Assembly (NCBI RefSeq): GCF_002242805.1
Contig: NZ_MCGQ01000034.1
Span: forward strand, 99,091-163,090
Source of the DNA: Streptomyces diastatochromogenes
GTDB taxonomy: Bacteria > Actinomycetota > Actinomycetes > Streptomycetales > Streptomycetaceae
Length of the DNA: 64,000 nucleotides
Direction of reading: 5' to 3'
In this document: piece after piece, positions 58,144 to 64,000 of the stretch
How positions within the stretch are numbered: the first letter of the stretch is position 1
Layout of the letters: each line of letters begins with the position of its first letter
The notes under the pieces: model-generated
The model's input: the letters and a program-made list of their open reading frames with translations, nothing else
Database searches by the model: none
Told to the model about the DNA's origin: nothing
Program-made: the position numbers and the translations under genes

Positions 58144-58860
58144 ATGGACAACAGTAGCGGCGTCGGCGTTCTGGACAAGGCGGCCCTCGTCCTGAGCGCT
58201 CTGGAGTCCGGTCCGGCCACCCTCGCGGGTCTGGTCGGGGCCACCGGACTGGCACGACCCACGGCCCACCGCCTGGCCGTGGCCCTGGAACACCACCGCA
58301 TGGTGGCACGCGACATGCAGGGCCGGTTCATCCTCGGCCCGCGCCTCGCGGAACTGGCGGCGGCGGCCGGCGAGGACCGCCTGCTGGCCACGGCGGGCCC
58401 CGTGCTCACCCACCTCCGCGATGTCACCGGCGAGAGTGCACAGCTCTACCGACGCCAGGGTGACATGCGGATCTGTGTGGCCGCGGCGGAGCGCCTCTCC
58501 GGCCTGCGGGACACGGTCCCGGTCGGCTCCACGCTGACCATGAAGGCGGGCTCCTCGGCGCAGATCCTGATGGCCTGGGAGGAGCCGGAGCGCCTGCACC
58601 GCGGCCTGCAGGGTGCCCGTTTCACGGCGACGGCCCTGTCGGGCGTACGGCGCCGCGGCTGGGCCCAGTCCATCGGCGAGCGCGAGCCGGGCGTGGCGTC
58701 CGTCTCGGCGCCCGTGCGCGGCCCCTCCAACCGCGTGGTGGCCGCCGTGTCGGTCTCCGGCCCCATCGAGCGCCTCACCCGCCACCCGGGCCGTATGCAC
58801 GCCCAGGCGGTCATCGACGCGGCAGCCCGCCTCTCGGAGGCCCTGCGCCGCACGGGCTGA
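58144..58860 (+). CDS. ndgR: IclR-family regulator NdgR
   Basis: 238 aa. The winged helix is at residues 10-70 (GLVGATGLARPTAHRLAVALE). The effector domain includes DVTGESAQLYRRQGDMRICVA and VGSTLTMKAGSSAQILMAW. In S. coelicolor NdgR controls leucine and other amino-acid genes. It is divergent from leuCD across about 200 bases. Confidence 0.92.
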   Translation: MDNSSGVGVLDKAALVLSALESGPATLAGLVGATGLARPTAHRLAVALEHHRMVARDMQGRFILGPRLAELAAAAGEDRLLATAGPVLTHLRDVTGESAQLYRRQGDMRICVAAAERLSGLRDTVPVGSTLTMKAGSSAQILMAWEEPERLHRGLQGARFTATALSGVRRRGWAQSIGEREPGVASVSAPVRGPSNRVVAAVSVSGPIERLTRHPGRMHAQAVIDAAARLSEALRRTG

Positions 58861-58879
58861 GCCGGGCTTTCCGGAGCAC

Positions 58880-58919
58880 CGAGGAGGGCCTGCCCCAACG
58901 CCGCGGCAGGCCCTCCTCG
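58880..58919. terminator. Bidirectional terminator after ndgR
   Basis: CGAGGAGGGCCTGCC and its exact complement with a 10-base loop, between convergent ndgR and the DUF4188 gene. Confidence 0.85.
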
Positions 58920-58939
58920 CTCCCCCGCTCCCCCTCGCG

Positions 58940-59449
58940 TCAGCCGGCCTTCTCCGCCGCCGGCGCCTTCTGCGACCGGTACGCGAACCGGTCCTTCGCA
59001 TACCGGCCCCGCTTCTCCAGCGGCACCTGCCCGTGCGCCGCGGCCAGCCCGAACGCCGGCATGTCCCCGTAGATCGCCTCGTACGACCCCTCCGGCACGA
59101 CGTACGACTCGTGCCAGATGCCCACCTGCCCGCGCAGCTTGCCGGTCCGCTCCTTGCGGTTGAGCAGCGCCCACGCCTTGTGGTGGAGGGCGTCGGGCGC
59201 GGTCGCGTAGGCGTACAGCTTCTCTTTGGACTCCCAGTACTGCACGACGTAGTACGTCCGGGGCGACGCGGTGAGCAGCACCCGGCTCCGCAGCCCCCGC
59301 TCGGGAGCCCGCTCCAGTTCCCGCAGCATGCGGATCATCGCGACCATCACCGGCAGCCACAGATGCACCGCCCAGAAGCGGTTGATCCGCATGCCGATCA
59401 GCAGGACGACGACCTCGCCCTTGGCGTCGGCGGTCGTACGGGACACCAT
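58940..59449 (-). CDS. DUF4188 family protein (putative heme-free monooxygenase-like)
   Basis: 169 aa. The sequence MRINRFWAVHLWLPVM, YYVVQYWESKEKLYAYA and GIWHESYVVPEGSYEAIYGD fits DUF4188, a ferredoxin-like fold related to small dimeric monooxygenases. No cofactor motif is seen. It is divergent from a MerR regulator with a strong inverted repeat between, so it is probably the regulator's target. Function unknown. Confidence 0.8.
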   Translation of the reverse strand: MVSRTTADAKGEVVVLLIGMRINRFWAVHLWLPVMVAMIRMLRELERAPERGLRSRVLLTASPRTYYVVQYWESKEKLYAYATAPDALHHKAWALLNRKERTGKLRGQVGIWHESYVVPEGSYEAIYGDMPAFGLAAAHGQVPLEKRGRYAKDRFAYRSQKAPAAEKAG

Positions 59450-59475
59450 GATTTCCCCCTCGTTGGTGAGCGGCG

Positions 59476-59515
59476 CTATCCAAGTACGAATGCTTGGATA
59501 GTGCCCTTATCCAAG
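59476..59515. promoter_or_regulatory. MerR-type operator with a third half-site
   Basis: CTATCCAAG-N8-CTTGGATAG (59476-59501) is a perfect 9-bp inverted repeat. A further half-site TTATCCAAG follows at 59507-59515, just before the ribosome binding site of the MerR gene. It should control both divergent genes. Confidence 0.8.
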
Positions 59516-59529
59516 AAGGAGCGCAAGAC

Positions 59530-60174
59530 ATGCGGCTCGCCGAACTGAGCAGACGCAGCGGTGTGTCCACCGCGACGATCAAGTACTACCTGCGCGAAGG
59601 CCTGTTGCCGCCGGGCCGCCAGATCAACACGACGACGGCGGAGTACGACGACGAGCACCTGCGCCGGCTGCGGCTGGTGCGCGCGATGATCCAGGTCGGC
59701 AGGCTCCCGGTGGCCACGGTCCGGGAGGTGCTGCGGAACGTCGACGACGAGTCCCTGGGGCGCGCGATCCGGCTGGGCGCGGCCCTGTGGGCGCTGCCGC
59801 AGGTGCCGGAGCCGGACGAGGAGGACGAGTACGTCCAGTCCGCGCACCGGGAGGCGGACAAGCTGCTGGAGACACTGGGCTGGTCCAACGCCCGGCTGCT
59901 GACGACCATCTCGCCCGCGTACCGCTCCCTGGTGGTGGCGGTGGCCGCGTTCCGCCGGCTGGGCTACGACTGGGGCGCCGAACTGCTGGTGGAGTACGGG
60001 AAGTTGATGCACGAGGTCGCGAAACTCGACGTGGACTTCGTGGAGACGCATCCGTCGGAGGCGGAGAAGATGGAGACGGCGGTGCTCGGCGCCGTACTGA
60101 CCGAGCCGATGCTGCAGGCGCTGCGCCGACTGGCCCAGGAGGAGGAGTCGGGCCGGCGGTACGGCTTCGAGTAG
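59530..60174 (+). CDS. MerR-family transcriptional regulator
   Basis: 214 aa from ATG 59530 (AAGGAG upstream). MerR winged helix: MRLAELSRRSGVSTATIKYYLREGLL is split by the usual turn at residues 12-18, followed by a wing and the dimerisation helix. The 140-residue C-terminal part is helical and contains no cysteine, so it is not a metal or thiol sensor. A small-molecule ligand is likely. It is divergent from DUF4188. Confidence 0.88.
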   Translation: MRLAELSRRSGVSTATIKYYLREGLLPPGRQINTTTAEYDDEHLRRLRLVRAMIQVGRLPVATVREVLRNVDDESLGRAIRLGAALWALPQVPEPDEEDEYVQSAHREADKLLETLGWSNARLLTTISPAYRSLVVAVAAFRRLGYDWGAELLVEYGKLMHEVAKLDVDFVETHPSEAEKMETAVLGAVLTEPMLQALRRLAQEEESGRRYGFE

Positions 60175-60187
60175 GGCCGGGTACGAC

Positions 60188-60217
60188 GAAGGCCCCCCAC
60201 CGAAGTGGAGGGCCTTC
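60188..60217 (+). terminator. MerR gene terminator
   Basis: GAAGGCCC ... GGGCCTTC with an inner CCAC/GTGG stem and a CGAA tetraloop, 14 bases after the stop. Confidence 0.75.
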
Positions 60218-60225
60218 CCTGTGCG

Positions 60226-60298
60226 TACCCCCGACCGGATTCGAACCGGCGCTACCGCCTTGAGAGGGCGGCGTGCTAGGCCGCTACACAACGGGGGC
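60226..60298 (-). tRNA. tRNA-Glu (CTC)
   Basis: 73 bases, full cloverleaf. The anticodon loop reads CTC and the T-loop GGTTCGAATCC. CCA is not encoded. The acceptor end has G1 opposite U72. Last of five tRNA genes transcribed leftward. Confidence 0.93.
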
Positions 60299-60326
60299 GT
60301 GGACTCTGCGTTTCCGCAGGTCCGAG

Positions 60327-60398
60327 CTGGTCTACCTGGACTCGAACCAAGACTAACTGAACCAGAATCAGTCGTGCTGCCAATTACACCATAGACCA
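60327..60398 (-). tRNA. tRNA-Gln (CTG)
   Basis: 72 bases, anticodon CTG in GATTCTGGTTC, T-arm GGTTCGAGTCC. CCA not encoded. The acceptor stem TGGTCTA/TAGACCA differs from the second copy by a compensated pair. Confidence 0.93.
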
Positions 60399-60418
60399 AT
60401 GATGGTTTAGACCAGTCG

Positions 60419-60491
60419 TACCCCCGACCGGATTCGAACCGGCGCTACCGCCTTGAGAGGGCGGCGTGCTAGGCCGCTACACAACGGGGGC
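60419..60491 (-). tRNA. tRNA-Glu (CTC), second copy
   Basis: 73 bases, identical to the copy at 60226-60298. Confidence 0.93.
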
Positions 60492-60520
60492 CCTAGCGAT
60501 CCCGACAGGATCAGGATCAG

Positions 60521-60593
60521 TACCCCCGACCGGATTCGAACCGGCGCTACTGCCTTGAGAGGGCAGCGTGCTAGGCCGCTACACAACGGGGGC
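60521..60593 (-). tRNA. tRNA-Glu (CTC), third copy with altered anticodon stem
   Basis: 73 bases. It differs from the other two copies by paired changes in the anticodon stem (CGCC/GGCG to TGCC/GGCA, plus-strand reading), so pairing is kept. Confidence 0.92.
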
Positions 60594-60614
60594 TTTGCAG
60601 ATGAGCTCTGCGAG

Positions 60615-60686
60615 CTGGCCTACCTGGACTCGAACCAAGACTAACTGAACCAGAATCAGTCGTGCTGCCAATTACACCATAGGCCA
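60615..60686 (-). tRNA. tRNA-Gln (CTG), second copy
   Basis: 72 bases. The acceptor stem is TGGCCTA/TAGGCCA, a compensated variant of the first copy; the rest is the same. First gene of the leftward tRNA cluster. Confidence 0.93.
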
Positions 60687-60777
60687 CTGGAACTCAAGCC
60701 CCTGAAGGGATCTCGTTCTAGTTCGCTCCTCCGGTTCCCGGCCTTTCGGCCCGCTCCCCGGCGGCGCAGGAAGAACA

Positions 60778-61509
60778 TTACCCGAAGGTGGACGGGGCTC
60801 CAAAACGGGTATCCGTCCGGACTAGCGCGGGGAGTTCGGCGAGGGTCGAGATCCGGTGCGCCACCACGCCGTCCGTGCCCTGCGCGTACACCCCGCCGCG
60901 GTCGATCCAGACGGACAGCAGCCCGGCCTCGGCCGCGCCCCGCCCGTCGATCTCCGGGTGATCGCCGACGTACGCCACCTGGTGCGGGGGCAGGCCGAGC
61001 GCCTCGCAGGCCGCGAGGAACGCCCCGGCCTCCGGCTTGGAGACACCCAGCTCGGCGGCGCACAGCACGCTCTCGAAGCGGTCGCGGACGCCGAGGGTGC
61101 GCAGCTTGTGTTCCTGGACCGTAAGGCTGGAGTTGGACAGCACCGAGTGCCGGTGGCTGGCGGCGAGGGCGTCCAGGGCGGGCAGCACGTCCGGGAACAG
61201 GCTCCAGGCGGCCTCGTAGTGGGCGATGTACCGCCGGAACCAGGCGTCGGCCTCGGCGTCGGGCAGTTCCTGCTCCAGGAAGACGCGTACGCGGTCGCGC
61301 CGCTGTCCCTCGAAGGAGACCTCCCCGGCCGAGAAGCGCGCCCACTGCCGGTCGGTGACCTCCCGCCACCGCACCAGGGCCTGCTCCGGGCTGTCGTACC
61401 CGCCGAGCAGCCCCTCCACGGCCAGATGAGCCCGCATGCCCTCGCGGTCCGCGGTCGTGTAGTCGAAAAGGGTGTCGTCCACGTCCCAGACCACGGCTCG
61501 GATGCTCAT
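60778..61509 (-). CDS. HAD-superfamily hydrolase
   Basis: 243 aa. Motif I VVWDVDDTLFDYT (nucleophile Asp9), motif II LSNSS, motif III Lys in GVSKPEAGAF and motif IV YVGDHPEIDGRGA. The cap domain between motifs I and II is helical (C1 type). It is probably a phosphatase of a small phosphorylated metabolite. Lies between gltX and the tRNA cluster, same strand. Confidence 0.88.
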   Translation of the reverse strand: MSIRAVVWDVDDTLFDYTTADREGMRAHLAVEGLLGGYDSPEQALVRWREVTDRQWARFSAGEVSFEGQRRDRVRVFLEQELPDAEADAWFRRYIAHYEAAWSLFPDVLPALDALAASHRHSVLSNSSLTVQEHKLRTLGVRDRFESVLCAAELGVSKPEAGAFLAACEALGLPPHQVAYVGDHPEIDGRGAAEAGLLSVWIDRGGVYAQGTDGVVAHRISTLAELPALVRTDTRFGAPSTFG

Positions 61510-61569
61510 GACCCGACGGTAACCGGGTGGATGGCCGGATGTCCGGTGGTTGCCCGGGAACGTGTACGC

Positions 61570-61609
61570 CGAAGGGGCGGCGCCCGGTGTCCCGGGTGCC
61601 GCCCCTTCG
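61570..61609 (-). terminator. gltX terminator
   Basis: CGAAGGGGCGGC/GCCGCCCCTTCG, a perfect 12-bp stem with additional inner pairing, 14 bases after the gltX stop. Confidence 0.85.
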
Positions 61610-61622
61610 TGTGTGGCGTTCG

Positions 61623-63107
61623 TTACGCCGCGAGCTTGGTCAGCGCCGCGTCGATGCGGGCCAGCGTCGCGTCCTTGCCCAGGACCTCGAGGGACTCGAA
61701 CAGGGGCAGGCCGACCGTGCGGCCGGTGACGGCCACGCGGACCGGGGCCTGGGCCTTGCCGAGCTTGAGGCCGTGGGCCTCACCGGCGGCCAGGACGGCC
61801 TCCTTGAGGGCCTCGGCCGAGGTCCAGTCCGCCGACTCCAGCTTCTCGCGGGCCGTGCGCAGCAGGGCGTCCGAGCCCTCCTTCATCGCCTTCGTCCAGC
61901 TCGCCTCGTCGAAGGCCGGCTCGGGGAGGAAGAGGAAGTCGACGTTGTCGGTGATCTCGGAGAGGACCTTCAGCCGGGTCTGGGCGTGCGGGGCGATCGC
62001 CTCCCACTTGGCCTCGTCGAAGGCCTCCGGCGCCCAGGGGGCGAACGGCGCCTTCAGCCACGGGCGGCAGCGCTCCGTGAACTCCTTCACATCCAGCATG
62101 CGGATGTGGTCGCCGTTGATCGCCTCGCACTTCTTCAGGTCGAAGCGCGCCGGGTTGGGGTTCACGTCGGAGATGTCGAAGGCCGCGACCATCTCACCGA
62201 TGGTGAAGATGTCCTGGTCGGCGGAGAGCGACCAGCCGAGCAGCGAGAGGTAGTTGAGCAGGCCCTCGGGCAGGAAGCCCTGCTCGCGGTAGAGGTTGAG
62301 GGACGCCTGCGGGTCGCGCTTGGAGAGCTTCTTGTTGCCCTCGCCCATGACGTACGGCAGGTGGCCGAAGGCCGGGGTCCGCTTGGCGATGCCCAGCTCG
62401 GTCAGCGCCTTGTACAGGGCGACCTGGCGCGGGGTGGAGGAGAGCAGGTCCTCGCCGCGCAGGACGTGGGTGATCTCCATCAGGGCGTCGTCGACCGGGT
62501 TCACCAGCGTGTACAGCGGGGCGCCGTTCGCGCGGACGATGCCGTAGTCCGGCACGTTCTCCGGGGTGAAGGTCAGCTCGCCGCGGACCAGGTCGTCGAA
62601 GGTGATCGCCTCGTCGGGCATCCGGAAGCGGACGATCGGGGTGCGGCCCTGGGCCTTGTACTCCTCGACCTGCTCGGCGGACAGGTCGCGGCAGTGGCCG
62701 TCGTAGCCGGAGGGCTTGCCGGCGGCGCGGGCGGCCTCGCGGCGGGTGTCCAGCTCCTCCTGGGAGCAGTAGCAGTGGTAGGCGTAGCCGCCGTCCAGGA
62801 GCTTCTGCGCGACGTCCTGGTAGATGTCCATGCGCTGCGACTGGCGGTACGGCGCGTGCGGGCCGCCGACCTCGGGGCCCTCGTCCCAGTCGAAGCCCAG
62901 CCAGCGCATCGCGTCGAGCAGCTGGTTGTACGACTCCTCCGAGTCGCGGGCCGCGTCGGTGTCCTCGATACGGAAGACCAGGGTGCCCTGGTGGTGCCGG
63001 GCGAACGCCCAGTTGAACAGGGCGGTGCGGACCAGGCCCACGTGGGGGTTACCGGTGGGCGAGGGACAGAAACGGACGCGTACGGGGGAGCCGGATGCGC
63101 TAGCCAC
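61623..63107 (-). CDS. gltX: Glutamyl-tRNA synthetase
   Basis: Class I synthetase, 494 aa from a GTG at 63107. HIGH-like motif PSPTGNPHVG and KMSKS-like KLSKRD. The Zn-like loop has CYCSQEEL and GHCRDL. Most actinobacteria lack glutaminyl-tRNA synthetase, so this enzyme probably also charges tRNA-Gln, later corrected by GatCAB. Genes for both tRNAs are about 1 kb downstream. The start overlaps the end of the FAH-family gene by eight bases, so the two are coupled. Confidence 0.95.
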   Translation of the reverse strand: MASASGSPVRVRFCPSPTGNPHVGLVRTALFNWAFARHHQGTLVFRIEDTDAARDSEESYNQLLDAMRWLGFDWDEGPEVGGPHAPYRQSQRMDIYQDVAQKLLDGGYAYHCYCSQEELDTRREAARAAGKPSGYDGHCRDLSAEQVEEYKAQGRTPIVRFRMPDEAITFDDLVRGELTFTPENVPDYGIVRANGAPLYTLVNPVDDALMEITHVLRGEDLLSSTPRQVALYKALTELGIAKRTPAFGHLPYVMGEGNKKLSKRDPQASLNLYREQGFLPEGLLNYLSLLGWSLSADQDIFTIGEMVAAFDISDVNPNPARFDLKKCEAINGDHIRMLDVKEFTERCRPWLKAPFAPWAPEAFDEAKWEAIAPHAQTRLKVLSEITDNVDFLFLPEPAFDEASWTKAMKEGSDALLRTAREKLESADWTSAEALKEAVLAAGEAHGLKLGKAQAPVRVAVTGRTVGLPLFESLEVLGKDATLARIDAALTKLAA

Positions 63108-63885
63108 GCTTGACAACCTTGTTGGTGAGAGTGCCGATGCCTTCGATGGTGACGGCGACCTCGTCGCCGACGTTCAGGGGGCCGACCCCCGCGGGGGTGC
63201 CGGTGAGGATGACGTCGCCGGGGAGCAGGGTCATGGCCTCGGAGATGTTGACGATCAGGTCCTCGATGGGGTGGATCATCTCGCTCGTGCGGCCCAGCTG
63301 GCGCTGTTCGCCGTTGACCGTGAGCTGGATGGTCAGGTCGTTCGCGCGGTCGAGGTCCAGGTCCGTCTCCACCCAGGGGCCGAGCGGGCAGGAGGTGTCG
63401 AAGCCCTTGGCCCGGGCCCACTGCTTCTCGCGCTTCTGCACGTCGCGCGCGGTGACGTCGTTGGCGCAGGTGTAGCCGAAGATCACGTCCTTGACGCGCT
63501 CGCGCGGCACCTCGCGGCACATGCGGCCGATGACGACGGCCAGCTCGGCCTCGTGGTGCAGCTCCTGCGAGAAGGAGGGGTACTGGATCTCGTCACCGGG
63601 GCCGATCACCGAGGTGGACGGCTTGAAGAAGGCGAACGGGGCGTCGGGCACCTCGTTGCCCAGCTCCTTGGCGTGGTCGGCGTAGTTGCGGCCGAACGCC
63701 ACGACCTTGTTGGGGAGGACCGGCGGGAGCAGTCTGACCTTGCTCACCGGCACCTTCGTCCCGGACAGCTCATAGTCCGCGAACGGGATGCCCTTGATGA
63801 TGTCGAGGACGAGTTCGTCCTGCTTGTCGCCCTCGACCGCGCCGAAGGCTACGTTCCCGTCGATGGAGAACCTGGCGATGCGCAC
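63100..63885 (-). CDS. Fumarylacetoacetate hydrolase-family protein
   Basis: 261 aa, GTG start with AAGGATCC upstream. FAH fold motifs: VVAFGRNYADHAKELGNEVP, the metal-binding EAELAVVIGRMCREVPRE and TGTPAGVGPLNVGDEV. Members hydrolyse or decarboxylate oxo-acids, for example in aromatic acid breakdown; the substrate here is not known. Coupled to gltX. Confidence 0.9.
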   Translation of the reverse strand: MRIARFSIDGNVAFGAVEGDKQDELVLDIIKGIPFADYELSGTKVPVSKVRLLPPVLPNKVVAFGRNYADHAKELGNEVPDAPFAFFKPSTSVIGPGDEIQYPSFSQELHHEAELAVVIGRMCREVPRERVKDVIFGYTCANDVTARDVQKREKQWARAKGFDTSCPLGPWVETDLDLDRANDLTIQLTVNGEQRQLGRTSEMIHPIEDLIVNISEAMTLLPGDVILTGTPAGVGPLNVGDEVAVTIEGIGTLTNKVVKRG

Positions 63886-64000
63886 GGGATCCTTGCGCCC
63901 CTCACTGAGTACCGGCGTACTGACGCCCCAGGTTAACCGGTCGGGCCTGCCGCGTTCGGGAAGGCGACGGACGCAGCAGAGGAGCGCGGCCCGGAAGATC
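63886..64000. other. Right-edge intergenic sequence
   Basis: 115 bases upstream of the FAH-family gene. No gene is seen; it probably holds the promoter of the FAH-gltX unit. Confidence 0.5.

Overview
The window looks like Streptomyces chromosome. GC content is very high, GTG starts are common, and the gene order matches the conserved core region that in S. coelicolor runs roughly from rplS and the type I signal peptidases (around SCO5596) down to gltX (around SCO5547). The S. coelicolor comparison is from memory of gene order and protein families; no search was run. Most genes are on the minus strand.

Layout. 0-5.6 kb: signal peptidase cluster (sipY partial, sipX, sipW), rplS, trmD, rimM, a KH protein, rpsP, and a SprT-like zinc protein. 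6-15 kb: a SAM methyltransferase, ftsH, ffh, then the nitrogen operon amtB-glnK-glnD with a four-element GlnR operator upstream. 15-28 kb: nsdA, a small Prim-Pol-like protein, ftsY, an NCS1 permease, an LLM oxidoreductase, the glucose permease glcP, and smc, whose hinge carries an unusual tandem-repeat insertion. 28-33 kb: a more variable stretch with a 67-aa coiled-coil protein, acylphosphatase, a membrane-anchored CAP protein, a secreted His/Trp/Asp repeat protein, and a flavodoxin/HxlR pair. 33-40 kb: mutM, rnc, rpmF, a YceD protein, a SepIVA-like coiled-coil protein, coaD, rsmD and recG. 40.3-45.1 kb: a two-gene operon of an HSP90-like ATPase and a 981-aa TPR protein, coupled by an ATGA overlap. 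It is the least explained part of the window. 45-54 kb: a FakA-like kinase, rpmB, thiD-thiL, an Lrp-type sensor domain, a DUF3515 lipoprotein, ddl, gpsA, plsC and cofC. 54-64 kb: a cold-shock-like small protein, the HU protein hupS, leuCD with its IclR regulator ndgR, a DUF4188/MerR pair with a clear operator, five tRNA genes (3 Glu, 2 Gln), a HAD hydrolase, gltX and a FAH-family hydrolase.

How the genes work together. Protein export and membrane insertion are well represented (ffh, ftsY, ftsH, three signal peptidases). So are ribosome and RNA maturation (rplS, rpsP, rpmF, rpmB, trmD, rimM, rsmD, rnc, KH protein) and chromosome organisation and repair (smc, hupS, recG, mutM). Nitrogen sensing is complete in one operon: transporter, PII protein and PII-modifying enzyme. 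GltX sits about 1 kb from genes for tRNA-Glu and tRNA-Gln, both probable substrates of a non-discriminating enzyme. I see no prophage, insertion sequence, CRISPR array or large biosynthetic cluster.
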